This document shows, piece by piece, positions 34,680 through 43,488 of a DNA stretch of 64,000 nt. The number at the start of each line of letters is the position of its first letter. Position 1 is the first letter of the stretch. The translations under genes were made by a program, and so were the position numbers. The stretch spans positions 62,001 through 126,000 of the forward strand of contig NZ_MTBG01000003.1 of the NCBI RefSeq assembly GCF_002119405.1, in the 5' to 3' direction. Below the pieces are notes generated by a model. It did no database searches and had not been told where the DNA came from. It saw only the letters and a list, made by a program, of their open reading frames with translations. The DNA comes from Pseudoruegeria sp. SK021 (lineage in GTDB: Bacteria > Pseudomonadota > Alphaproteobacteria > Rhodobacterales > Rhodobacteraceae).

Positions 34680-36110
34680 ATGGACAATACCGACCTTTAT
34701 ATCAATGGTGCGTGGTGCAAAAGCACCGGGGACGAGCGGTTCAATGTGATCAACCCGGCGACGGAAGAGATCATCGCCTCGGTGGCCTCGGCCGATGTTG
34801 CCGAGGCCGATCTGGCCTTGGATGCTGCCGAATCTGCGTTTGCTGACTGGGCCTCGCGCACCCCCCGCGCCCGGTCCGAGATCCTGCGCAAAGCGTTCGA
34901 GTTGATGACCGCACGCCTGCCCGACTTCGCGCGCCTGATCACGCTGGAGAACGGCAAGGCCTATCCGGACGCCTTGGGAGAAGCCACCTATGCGGCCGAG
35001 TTTTTCCGCTGGTTCGCAGAAGAAGCGGTGCGCTCGGACGGGATGATCACCCATGCCCCCGCTTCGGGTGCGCGCATCATCGTTCAGAACAAGCCCGCCG
35101 GGATCGCCGTTCTGGTCACGCCCTGGAATTTTCCAGCGGCCATGGGCACCCGCAAAATCGCACCGGCCTTGGCTGCCGGTTGTCCGGTGATCATCAAGCC
35201 TGCCTCGGCAACGCCGCTGACCATGCTGGCGCTGATGCCCCTGCTGGAAGAAGCGGGCGTTCCCAAAGGGGTGGTCAACGTCCTGCCGTCGCGCAACACC
35301 GGCGCGCTGGTCGATCATTTGATGCAAGACCCCAGGGTGCGGGTCATCAGCTTTACCGGATCCACCGAAGTCGGGGTTAAGCTGTTGAAATCGGCGGCAG
35401 ATCAGGTCTTGAAACCGGCGATGGAACTGGGCGGGAACGCGCCGCTGATCGTGTTTGAAGACGCCGATCTGGACAAGGCCGTGACCGGTGCGATGCTGGC
35501 CAAGATGCGCAACGGCGGCGAAGCCTGCACGGCTGCAAACCGGATTTACGTTCATGAGGACGTGGCGGAAGCCTTTACCGACAAATTCATCGCCGCCATG
35601 GCGGACCTGAAGATGGGCAATGGTCTGGACGAAGGCGTCACCCTTGGTCCGTTGGTCAACGCCGACACCCGCGACAAGGTTGCCGCCTTCGTTGCCGATG
35701 CGGTCAAGCGCGGCGCGACGGTTCGGTTGGGCGGCACGCAGCCAGACGGAAAAGGGTTCTTTTATCCGGCGACCGTCCTGACCAATGTGGACCCGAACTC
35801 TGACTGTGTTCGGGATGAGATTTTCGGCCCCGTTGCTGCAATCCAGACCTTCTCGGACCAAGACGACGTCATCACCCGGGCCAATGCCACCAATTACGGA
35901 TTGGTTGCCTATGTCTTTACCGAAAACATGACGCGCGGAATGCAGGTCTGCGAGCGTTTGGAATACGGCATGGTCGGCCTGAACCGGGGCCTTGTTTCCG
36001 ATCCGGCGGCACCATTCGGCGGCGTCAAGCACTCCGGCCTTGGCCGCGAAGGTGGGCATGAGGGGATGCTGGAATTCATGGAATCCCAATACATTTCGGC
36101 GGAGTGGTGA
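34680..36110 (+). CDS. gabD: NAD(P)-dependent succinate-semialdehyde dehydrogenase
   Basis: Oxidises succinate semialdehyde to succinate, the last step of GABA catabolism, feeding the TCA cycle. The 476-residue aldehyde dehydrogenase has FTGSTEVGVKLL (cofactor site), MELGGNAPLIVFEDADLDKAV with the general-base Glu, and NGGEACTAANRIYVHE with the catalytic Cys. VTPWNFP and KPASATPLTMLALMPL are also conserved. The GabD-like C-terminus (NRGLVSDPAAPFGGVKHSGLGREGGHEGMLEFMESQYIS) supports the substrate call. I chose the ATG at 34680, preceded by GGAG; an ATG four codons upstream overlaps that site. Confidence 0.93.
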   Translation: MDNTDLYINGAWCKSTGDERFNVINPATEEIIASVASADVAEADLALDAAESAFADWASRTPRARSEILRKAFELMTARLPDFARLITLENGKAYPDALGEATYAAEFFRWFAEEAVRSDGMITHAPASGARIIVQNKPAGIAVLVTPWNFPAAMGTRKIAPALAAGCPVIIKPASATPLTMLALMPLLEEAGVPKGVVNVLPSRNTGALVDHLMQDPRVRVISFTGSTEVGVKLLKSAADQVLKPAMELGGNAPLIVFEDADLDKAVTGAMLAKMRNGGEACTAANRIYVHEDVAEAFTDKFIAAMADLKMGNGLDEGVTLGPLVNADTRDKVAAFVADAVKRGATVRLGGTQPDGKGFFYPATVLTNVDPNSDCVRDEIFGPVAAIQTFSDQDDVITRANATNYGLVAYVFTENMTRGMQVCERLEYGMVGLNRGLVSDPAAPFGGVKHSGLGREGGHEGMLEFMESQYISAEW

Positions 36111-36195
36111 GACCATGCTGCCTAAGTGCGATCACCGCCGTTAGGCAGTTTGGCCGTCGAAGGGCTTTGGCTGTGACGGGATCCGGCCCAAGACA

Positions 36196-36225
36196 GTGAT
36201 CGCCCGGCACACGCCGGGCGATCAC
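36196..36225. terminator. Bidirectional terminator hairpin
   Basis: A perfect 13-bp stem (36196-36208 with 36213-36225), loop ACAC, lies between the convergent gabD and rhodanese-protein genes. It overlaps the last codons of the latter, which ends at 36222. Confidence 0.8.
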
Positions 36226-37856
36226 GTCCCGAATTCAGCCTGCTCGGGGTGGTCCAACTGGCCGAGAAGGGCCTTTTCCCATGCCAAAAACTGCCGCATG
36301 GCGTCGTCACCGCCCTTCAAGATCGACTGATAGTTCGGCGCATCATTGATCGCACTGTCGATCGCAGCGCGCCGCGATGGCACGCCAGGGCTGGATTCTA
36401 CCGGCGCACCGATGGCCTTGAGTTCTTCAAAGCCGCCGACGATCACATGGCTGATGCCATGGCCGAAATTCAGCAAGTCCAGCGTCGCAAGTCCAGCCCC
36501 GGGACCGCCGTCTGCAATGATATAAAAGGGCCGCCGGGGATCGGCGGCCAAGGCCGCAAGGCGCGGGCGCACCGACCACGTCGACCCCGGAACATGACCG
36601 GCGCGGAACGCCGTGGACGGGCGCAGGTCCAAGAACCGTCCTTTGCCCGACCAGACCGCATGAAGCGCGTCCCGGGCGCTGCATTCGGGGGCTTCGATCC
36701 GAAACGCCGCCCCCGGAACCGCCCGCATGGACCGCAGATCATCGTCAACCAACGCGACATGGACATCATGGCCCAACTGCCGCAGCCAGATTGCAGCCAA
36801 AGCCCCGCGCAGCCCCAGATCATCGGCCAGCACCACCTGCGCGCGCCGAACCCCAATCCACTGCGCGGTCGCTGCAATCAGATTGCTTCCTGGTACGCAC
36901 GTAAACGCGCGCAACGGGTCGGCCTTTGCTTCTGCGGGGCTGCGGATATCGAACAGAAAGGTGGTTCGGTGCGGATCACACCGCAGGGCATCAATGCCGC
37001 GGTGTCCGATTAGCGGCACGTGGTGCGACGACAATACGTCTGTTGCTGCCGCCCGCACGTTCACCTGAGCCGGGCGGTCAAGCTCAGGCAAGGCAACAGA
37101 CCGGTTGCCGCGTGCCAAATCCCGACCCGACAGCGCCCAGCCACAACTGCCGTCTTCCAGAAGGGCGACCGGGCCCTTGAATCCGCTCAGCGCCAACAAG
37201 GACGCGCCGGTCAGGGCATCGTTATTGCCGACCGAACTAAGCACCACGCAGGTCTCCGCATCCGTCAACGCCGGCAATCGACACGCCAATTCCAGCGTCG
37301 GCAGCCAACGCGCCCCCGGCACCGTCGCCTGACTGAAATCTTCCTCGGCGCTGCAATCCACAAGGCAGACAGTCTGGCCCGACGCCTGCCAGCACACCAA
37401 GGTGTCGGCATCAATGCTGTCCACAGCGGCGCCCGCGACGGGCATCTCGGCCCGGGCTTGCGCCGACAGTTGCGCACCGCCCCCCCAGCTCAACCCGGCA
37501 CGGCACCAGCCCGGAAAGCCACCTGCGACCACAGAGACCTGCGTGTAATTCATATCGATCAAGGCCGCTGCTGCGCGGTCGGCAATGCCATCCCCGCCAT
37601 CCAGCAGCAGGACCGGAACCGTCGTCCTTGGCACCAGCGCAGCAACCTCGGTCTCTAGACGACTGTAGGGACAGGCGACGGTAAAAAACGGATGGCCCGC
37701 TGCGATTTCGCCATCTTCGCGCACATCGAGGAAGGCAAGCTCTTGCCCGGCAAGGATCTGCTGTAAAGCGCGGACCGGATCGATACGGGCAATCGCGGTG
37801 TTCGCTTGGGCTATTTTAAGGTCGGGTTCTGTCGGCATCGTCATCATTGGTGACAT
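36222..37856 (-). CDS. Four-domain rhodanese-like protein lacking catalytic cysteines
   Basis: A 544-residue cytoplasmic protein made of four tandem rhodanese folds (about residues 25-125, 150-250, 275-385 and 395-490). It also has a C-terminal helical tail (…MRQFLAWEKALLGQL). At the active-site loop of each domain, where sulfurtransferases have Cys, I read LLLDGGDG, VVLSSVGN, VVLADDLG and YIIADGGP: Asp or Ser instead of Cys. The protein therefore cannot be a classical sulfurtransferase and may be a binding or scaffold protein. Several in-frame ATGs cluster at the start (37856, 37847, 37844, 37838) and none has a clear ribosome site. Single-gene unit. Confidence 0.8.
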   Translation of the reverse strand: MSPMMTMPTEPDLKIAQANTAIARIDPVRALQQILAGQELAFLDVREDGEIAAGHPFFTVACPYSRLETEVAALVPRTTVPVLLLDGGDGIADRAAAALIDMNYTQVSVVAGGFPGWCRAGLSWGGGAQLSAQARAEMPVAGAAVDSIDADTLVCWQASGQTVCLVDCSAEEDFSQATVPGARWLPTLELACRLPALTDAETCVVLSSVGNNDALTGASLLALSGFKGPVALLEDGSCGWALSGRDLARGNRSVALPELDRPAQVNVRAAATDVLSSHHVPLIGHRGIDALRCDPHRTTFLFDIRSPAEAKADPLRAFTCVPGSNLIAATAQWIGVRRAQVVLADDLGLRGALAAIWLRQLGHDVHVALVDDDLRSMRAVPGAAFRIEAPECSARDALHAVWSGKGRFLDLRPSTAFRAGHVPGSTWSVRPRLAALAADPRRPFYIIADGGPGAGLATLDLLNFGHGISHVIVGGFEELKAIGAPVESSPGVPSRRAAIDSAINDAPNYQSILKGGDDAMRQFLAWEKALLGQLDHPEQAEFGT

Positions 37857-38162
37857 ATACAGCCTTTCGAGGCAGGCACCAGCAGACCACCCCTCCGGTC
37901 GCGTGTAAAAACCGACAGCGGCACTCTAACGAAGAACGCTCGTGATACGGCGCGCAAAACAAGGCTGACCGCGTACAGATGGGCCAACCGGACGTCGATG
38001 GTGTAGGGGCAATGCGGGGTCAAAACCTTTGGCGGGCCCAACCCGTGCGCAGCCATGCTTCCGCCCGGCACACCTTAATGCGTGCGTGCTCAGGTGGGTG
38101 CCCTTGACCCGGGCGGCAACATTCGATTTCCATGGCCGCGCCAGACCATCAAGGATGCCTTC
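37857..38162. other. Intergenic region with no gene seen
   Basis: These 306 bp separate two divergent genes, the rhodanese protein and the fumarylacetoacetate-hydrolase-family enzyme, and should hold both promoters. Short open frames on either strand look like chance. I see no convincing promoter pair or repeat. Confidence 0.4.
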
Positions 38163-38849
38163 ATGCCGACCTACGCCATCCCACCACACCCTCAGGCTGT
38201 CAGCCCAATCACCGGCACGGAGGATCTATTTCCGGTTCGCCGGGTGTACTGTATTGGCCGCAACTATGCCGATCATGCCATTGAAATGGGGCATGACCCG
38301 GACAAGGAACCGCCGTTCTTTTTCCAGAAGAATCCGGATAACATCGACACCAGCGGCGTATTTCCCTATCCGGAAAAATCCTCAGATGTGCATTTTGAGG
38401 TTGAATTGGTCGTAGCCCTGCAAAGTGGCGGGCGCGATATCCCGGTGCAGCAGGCTATGGACCATGTCTACGGCTACGCCATCGCGCTGGATATGACGCG
38501 ACGCGATCTTCAATCCGAAATGAAAAAGATGGGCCGCCCGTGGGAAATCGGCAAAGCGTTTGAACGCTCGGCCCCGATGTCGCCGCTAATCCCGGCTGAG
38601 CGGATCGGACATCCGACCGCAGGCGCGATTACCCTGCACCAAAACGGGGAATTGCGTCAAAGCGGCGATCTGAACCAGATGATCTGGAAAGTGCCGGAAA
38701 TGATCGCCTACCTGTCCCAGTACTATGACATTGCCGCTGGCGATCTGATCTTGTCCGGCACCCCCGCCGGGGTCGGCCCGGTGGCAAAGGGCGACGTGCT
38801 GGTCGGCGCAATCGACGGTGTCGGTCAGTTCGAAGTCACGGTGATCTGA
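38163..38849 (+). CDS. Fumarylacetoacetate hydrolase family protein
   Basis: A 228-residue enzyme of the FAH/FAHD1 superfamily (acylpyruvate or oxaloacetate-type hydrolase/decarboxylase). RVYCIGRNYADHAIEMG is the typical FAHD1-like opening. The metal ligands appear in DVHFEVELVV (two Glu) and IALDMTRRDLQ (Asp). PWEIGKAFERSAPMSPLIP and LSGTPAGVGPV are further signatures. The substrate is uncertain: acylpyruvate, 2-hydroxyhepta-diene-dioate and maleylpyruvate are all possible for this subgroup. The ATG at 38163 has an AAGGA site. It converges on the RND pump genes. Confidence 0.9.
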   Translation: MPTYAIPPHPQAVSPITGTEDLFPVRRVYCIGRNYADHAIEMGHDPDKEPPFFFQKNPDNIDTSGVFPYPEKSSDVHFEVELVVALQSGGRDIPVQQAMDHVYGYAIALDMTRRDLQSEMKKMGRPWEIGKAFERSAPMSPLIPAERIGHPTAGAITLHQNGELRQSGDLNQMIWKVPEMIAYLSQYYDIAAGDLILSGTPAGVGPVAKGDVLVGAIDGVGQFEVTVI

Positions 38850-38863
38850 GGTCGCCCATCGTC

Positions 38864-38887
38864 TCGGCCCGGTCAGACCCGGGCCGA
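38864..38887. terminator. Hairpin between convergent genes
   Basis: A 9-bp stem TCGGCCCGG (38864-38872) with CCGGGCCGA (38879-38887) and a 6-nt loop lies at the junction of the hydrolase and RND transporter genes and overlaps the transporter stop codon. There is no U-run. Confidence 0.45.
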
Positions 38888-41800
38888 ATGGGCGGCACGC
38901 AATTCCCGTTGCAGGCGCTGCTCTTCTTCGGCTTTCGGCTTGGAAAACCGCGCCAGCAGCAAATAGGCCACCGGGGTCAGGTACAGCGTCGACACGGTCG
39001 CCAAGCCCAAACCGCCAACGATCACCCATCCCAGCGCCTCACGCGCTTCGGCACCGGCACCGGTGGACAGGATCAACGGCACGCCGCCCAGAACCGTTGA
39101 GGTCATGGTCATCATCACCGGGCGCAGCCGGATGGTGGTGGCGTTAAAGATCGCGTCAAACAGGCTTTCGCCCTCATCGCGCAACTGGTTGGCGAATTCC
39201 ACGATCAGAATGCCGTTCTTGGCCATGATCCCGACCAGCATCACAAAGCCGATCTGACTGTAAACGTTCATGCTGAGACCGGTAAAGGCCAGCGCAAAGA
39301 CCGCGCAGGCCAGCCCTAACGGCACCGTCGACATCACCACAATCGCCGCAATAAAGCTTTCAAACTGCGCCGCCAGAACCAAAAAGACGATCAGAATTGC
39401 AAAGCCGAACGTCATCAGCATTCCGGACGAGGTTTCACTCAGCGTCGCCGCTTCTGCCAGAGGAACGATCCGGTTTTCATCGGACAGGATATCGTCGCTC
39501 AAGGCCTGCACCGCCGTCATTGCCGCCCCTAAGGACATCGCCGGTGTCAGACTTGCCGAGATCGTGACTGCGCGGTTCTGGCCCTCTCGTTCCAGTTCAG
39601 GGGCGACAGCGCGTTCTTCCAAGCCGACAAAGCTGGACAGCGGGATCATCTTGCCGTCCCCGGCCTGCACAAAGACGTTCTCCAGATCGCCGGGATCATT
39701 CACCGGGGTCGTGGTTGTCAGCATCTGGATGTCGAAGCTTTTGTCGTCGATGAAAACCTCACCAACGCTGCGCCCTTCCAACACCGCCTGAAGCGCCTCA
39801 CCCAAGCCCGCAATATCGACGCCCAGATCAGAGGCCCGGGCCCGGTCGATCTCAATGAACAACTGCGGCTGCGTCGTCTCAAACTCCAGACGCGTGTCGC
39901 CGAAATCAGGGTTGTCCTGCATCCGCTCGACCAGACGTTGCGCCACGATGGCCAACTGGTCGTAATTGCTGCCGGTGACGGCAAAGCTCAGACCATTCCC
40001 AGCCCCCCGAATGCCCAATGAATTCGGCTGAATTGCAAAAGCACGAACCCCAATCACACCGCGCAACTTGCCATTGATCTCGGCCACGATGTCTTGCTGA
40101 CTGCGGGCGCGCTGATCCCATTCCGCCAGTGACATCACCATGAAGCCGCCGTTGTCAGTTCCACCAAACCCGGTGATCGAAAAGATGTTGGCGATCTCGC
40201 CCGACGCACGCAGCGGCGCGAGCAAGTCTTCGATTTCGCGCATTTTCGACGTGGTATAGGCCAAGGACACGCCCTGCGGCGCCGAGACCCGCAACAGCGC
40301 CACGGAACGGTCCTCTGGCGGGGTCAGTTCCTGACGAATGTTTCCCGCCATGATTGTGGCGGTGGCCGCGAACAAAATCGCAATCAGGATGACGATGAAC
40401 GGCGCCGCCAAAGCCCAGCGCAATGTGCGGGCGTAAAAGCCGCCCAGAACCCGCCCAAGCCACGCCAGTGGTCCGCGCGCCGCGCCGGCCTCCATGTCCT
40501 TCGTCAAGAACCTGCTGGCCAGAACCGGGCACAGGGTCAGCGCCACCAACGAAGACAGGCACACCGCGATGGCCAGCGTAAAGCCGAACTCACGAAACAG
40601 ACCGCCGGCCTGTCCGGGCAAGAAAGACAGCGGCACAAAGACGGCAGCCAGCGTGGCCGTAGTGGCAATCACCGCAAAAAACACTTCTTGCGTGCCCAGA
40701 ACCGCCGCAGCCCGGGGTCCGATCCCCTGCGCCCGGCGGCGAACGATGTTTTCTAGAACGACAATCGCGTCGTCCACCACCATGCCCGTCGCCAAAACCA
40801 GCGCCAGCAAGGTCAGGATATTGATGGAGAACCCCGCCAGATAGATCGCAGCAACGGTGCCAATCAGCGCCACGGGAATGGCCACTGCCGGGATCAACGT
40901 CGCCCGAACATCGCGCAGAAAGACAAAAATGATCGCGATCACGATTAGAATCGCCAGACCCAACGATTTGATAACCTCCTCAATCGATCCGTTGATGAAC
41001 ACGGCATCGTCGCTGGTGACAAAGATGCTAACATCGTCGGGAAGCGTGGTCATAAGGTCCGCCACCACCGCACGAACCCCTGCCGAGATTTCCAGCGTGT
41101 TGCTGGTGGCTTGCCGGATCACACCGATGCCGATCCCGGTCTGCCCATTCGCGCGCAGTACGGTTTCATTCGGGGACGGACCAAGTGTGACCGTCGCCAC
41201 GTCCCGGACAAAGACATTATCCCGGATTTCCAACGCTTCAAACGCGTCCGGACTGACGATGGAGGCCGTGGTCCGCACGTTGATCGACTGGCGATCGCCG
41301 CTCAGGTCCCCTGATGGCGCATCATACGAGGCATCCGACAACACCGCCCGCAGGTCTGCAAGGGTCAGACCGCGACTGGCCAGTTCCAACTGGTTGATGT
41401 CGACCCGAAAAATCGGGCTGCGATCTCCATAGACCTGTAAATCCGCCACACCATCGATTGAAATCAACCGGTCCTCGATGCGGTCTTGTACGATCTGGGT
41501 TAGATCCTGCGGCGAGCGCGTGGCCGAGGTCACTGCGATCCGCAGAATGGGCTGGGAATCGGCATCCGCCTTGACGATGCGCGGATCGTCCGCATCTTCG
41601 GGAAATCCGTTTTGGATCCGGGCAATCGCATCCCGGGTATCCGCGGCGGCAATGTCGATATCGACGTTGTCATTGAATTCCAGCGTCACCCGGCTGCGCC
41701 CGAACCGGGAATTGGACGAGATGGCCTTAATCCCGGCAATCCGCCCGGCCGCCCCTTCGATCCGGCTGGTCAGCTCGCGGTCGATGGTTTCCGGTGATGC

Positions 41801-42013
41801 ACCGGTAAAATCGGTGGTGATTGACACCACGGGGCGGTCAACATCGGGAAGTTCGCGAATTTCCGCCCCGACCAAGCCTGCGACCCCGGCGATCACGATC
41901 AACGCATTCAGCACAAACGCCAGAATTGGCCGGCGCACGAACAGGGCGGTGCCGGAACTGCCAGAGGCCGGAAGACTATCTTGTTCAGAGGGTGGCGGGC
42001 TGACCGGCGTCAT
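38873..42013 (-). CDS. RND-family multidrug/solute efflux inner-membrane pump
   Basis: Proton-driven efflux pump of the HAE1/AcrB-like class, 1046 residues, with 12 expected membrane helices and two large periplasmic loops. The proton-relay residues are present: the Asp pair in helix 4 (ATGMVVDDAIVVLENIVRR) and Lys in helix 10 (LVGIMAKNGILIVEFANQLRDEGES). The N-terminus FVRRPILAFVLNALIVIAG and the loop IEGAAGRIAGIKAISSNSRFGRS are typical. The substrate is unknown. Its ATG overlaps the stop of the upstream adaptor gene (ATGA), so adaptor and pump are co-translated. No outer-membrane factor gene is adjacent. Confidence 0.94.
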   Translation of the reverse strand: MTPVSPPPSEQDSLPASGSSGTALFVRRPILAFVLNALIVIAGVAGLVGAEIRELPDVDRPVVSITTDFTGASPETIDRELTSRIEGAAGRIAGIKAISSNSRFGRSRVTLEFNDNVDIDIAAADTRDAIARIQNGFPEDADDPRIVKADADSQPILRIAVTSATRSPQDLTQIVQDRIEDRLISIDGVADLQVYGDRSPIFRVDINQLELASRGLTLADLRAVLSDASYDAPSGDLSGDRQSINVRTTASIVSPDAFEALEIRDNVFVRDVATVTLGPSPNETVLRANGQTGIGIGVIRQATSNTLEISAGVRAVVADLMTTLPDDVSIFVTSDDAVFINGSIEEVIKSLGLAILIVIAIIFVFLRDVRATLIPAVAIPVALIGTVAAIYLAGFSINILTLLALVLATGMVVDDAIVVLENIVRRRAQGIGPRAAAVLGTQEVFFAVIATTATLAAVFVPLSFLPGQAGGLFREFGFTLAIAVCLSSLVALTLCPVLASRFLTKDMEAGAARGPLAWLGRVLGGFYARTLRWALAAPFIVILIAILFAATATIMAGNIRQELTPPEDRSVALLRVSAPQGVSLAYTTSKMREIEDLLAPLRASGEIANIFSITGFGGTDNGGFMVMSLAEWDQRARSQQDIVAEINGKLRGVIGVRAFAIQPNSLGIRGAGNGLSFAVTGSNYDQLAIVAQRLVERMQDNPDFGDTRLEFETTQPQLFIEIDRARASDLGVDIAGLGEALQAVLEGRSVGEVFIDDKSFDIQMLTTTTPVNDPGDLENVFVQAGDGKMIPLSSFVGLEERAVAPELEREGQNRAVTISASLTPAMSLGAAMTAVQALSDDILSDENRIVPLAEAATLSETSSGMLMTFGFAILIVFLVLAAQFESFIAAIVVMSTVPLGLACAVFALAFTGLSMNVYSQIGFVMLVGIMAKNGILIVEFANQLRDEGESLFDAIFNATTIRLRPVMMTMTSTVLGGVPLILSTGAGAEAREALGWVIVGGLGLATVSTLYLTPVAYLLLARFSKPKAEEEQRLQRELRAAHSARV

Positions 42014-43185
42014 GTATCGTTCTCCGACTTGGCCTTAGCCACACCATCCGCTTGCGCCGTGGGCGCATTGGCAATCCTGACCTCACTGCCGGGCCGCAGG
42101 GTTTGCACCCCTTCGGTGACCACCAGATCGCCCTCGTGCAGGTCGGCCTCGATCAACAGGGAATCGCTGTTGCGTTGCCGGATCACCACCGGGACGCGCA
42201 CGGCCTTGTCGTCGCGCACAGCCCAGACAAATGATCCTTCGCTCGACCATTGCAGCGCCAATGGGTCAATGGCCGGATACCGGTCGCCCTCAAACTCCAT
42301 CGCAATTGAGAAGGCCATCCCGGCCCGCAGGCTGTCGCCCTCATTATCGATCCGCGCCTCAACACTCAGGGTCCGGCTGGCCCGGTCGATCTGATTGTCG
42401 ACCGCACGAACCTCGCCATCCAAGGTCAGAGACGGATCAAACAGCGGGGTCGCCTGTATCGGGGTGCCGGGGCGAATGGAGCGAACGAAGCGATCAGGAA
42501 CCCGAAAATCGATCAGAATCTGCGACCGATCATCGATGACGGCAATTTCGGTGGCACTGCTCAGGCGATCCCCTTCGCCCACCGTCAACAGACCGATCCA
42601 GCCTGAAATCGGGGCGCGAACCGTTCGTTCATCCAGATCATACTGGGCCTCGCGCACTGCCAGTTCAGCGGTCTCAAGCGCCAATTGCGCGGCCCGGAAC
42701 TGAACACCAGACACGGTGCCTGCCCCCTGTAGCCGGGTAAACCGATCCAGTTCGTCCTTGGCATCGGCCAACACCAGACGGGCGCGCTCAAAGGCGATGA
42801 CCTGCGCTTCGTCCGCAAGCCGCAGGATGACATCGCCCTCTTCGACCCGCGCACCTGAGGCAAAATACAGCCCCGTGATCAGACCATCGGCTTCCGAGCG
42901 GACCGCCACCGAACGCAGTGCACGGCCATCCCCGATGGCCGTTACCCGATCATTCAGCACCGCCCCCTGAACCGCCGCCGTGATCACCGAAACGGCCCCA
43001 CCGCCACGCCGAGGACCGCCCCCTTGCCCAGCGCCGTCCTCAGCCACGTCTTCCAACCCCAACAGATCGGCGACGCCATATTTGTGAAGGACGGGCATCG
43101 CGCCCGGCACGAAGGCAACCCAAATCGCCAAAGTCGCTGCGACGATCCCGACCGCGATCAGTAATTGTCCGAAAAACTTAAACAT
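42010..43185 (-). CDS. RND efflux periplasmic adaptor (membrane fusion protein)
   Basis: A 391-residue adaptor linking the RND pump to an outer-membrane channel. An N-terminal membrane anchor (FGQLLIAVGIVAATLAIWVAF) is followed by a lipoyl/barrel-sandwich hybrid region (RSEADGLITGLYFASGARVEEGDVILRL), an alpha-hairpin (AFERARLVLADAKDELDRFTRLQGAGTVSGVQFRAAQLALETAELAVREAQYDLDERTVRAPISG) and beta-barrel domains. The ATG at 43185 is chosen because it gives a normal anchor; a GTG five codons earlier is also in frame. It is divergent from the iron permease gene. Confidence 0.92.
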   Translation of the reverse strand: MFKFFGQLLIAVGIVAATLAIWVAFVPGAMPVLHKYGVADLLGLEDVAEDGAGQGGGPRRGGGAVSVITAAVQGAVLNDRVTAIGDGRALRSVAVRSEADGLITGLYFASGARVEEGDVILRLADEAQVIAFERARLVLADAKDELDRFTRLQGAGTVSGVQFRAAQLALETAELAVREAQYDLDERTVRAPISGWIGLLTVGEGDRLSSATEIAVIDDRSQILIDFRVPDRFVRSIRPGTPIQATPLFDPSLTLDGEVRAVDNQIDRASRTLSVEARIDNEGDSLRAGMAFSIAMEFEGDRYPAIDPLALQWSSEGSFVWAVRDDKAVRVPVVIRQRNSDSLLIEADLHEGDLVVTEGVQTLRPGSEVRIANAPTAQADGVAKAKSENDT

Positions 43186-43488
43186 TGACCAGAACTCCAC
43201 CGGGTCTTGCTAACGACCGGCAAGCAGATCGTACGGGCAAACATTATTTTGAAATAGCAAAAAACGACGGTACGGCACCTTCACTTTCCTGTCATTGCCG
43301 GAATTGACATCAGGCGCCGTTTTCCGCTGCAAATCATCACGCCCCTGCCCGGATTTTGCACCCCCAAGACCCAACGGCGGCTAGCCCATCCCCGCCCCGA
43401 GACGACGAGAGACATTGAACTTCACCGCCACCGAAGGTACCGCAGCGCCGACGGGGACCGGATGCCGCCCGCCAGAAGGAAGCCATTT
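43186..43488. other. Divergent promoter region, no gene seen
   Basis: These 303 bp lie between the adaptor gene and the iron-type permease and should hold both promoters. An AT-rich stretch (about 43238-43268, CAAACATTATTTTGAAATAG and beyond) stands out. I looked for a Fur/Irr/RirA-type box near the permease and did not find a convincing one. Confidence 0.35.

Noticed and set aside
36196-36225. GTGATC…GATCAC looked like another copy of the TCA palindrome
   Set aside because: It is the outer part of a 13-bp terminator stem between convergent genes; the two halves are separated by 18 bp and not in a promoter region.
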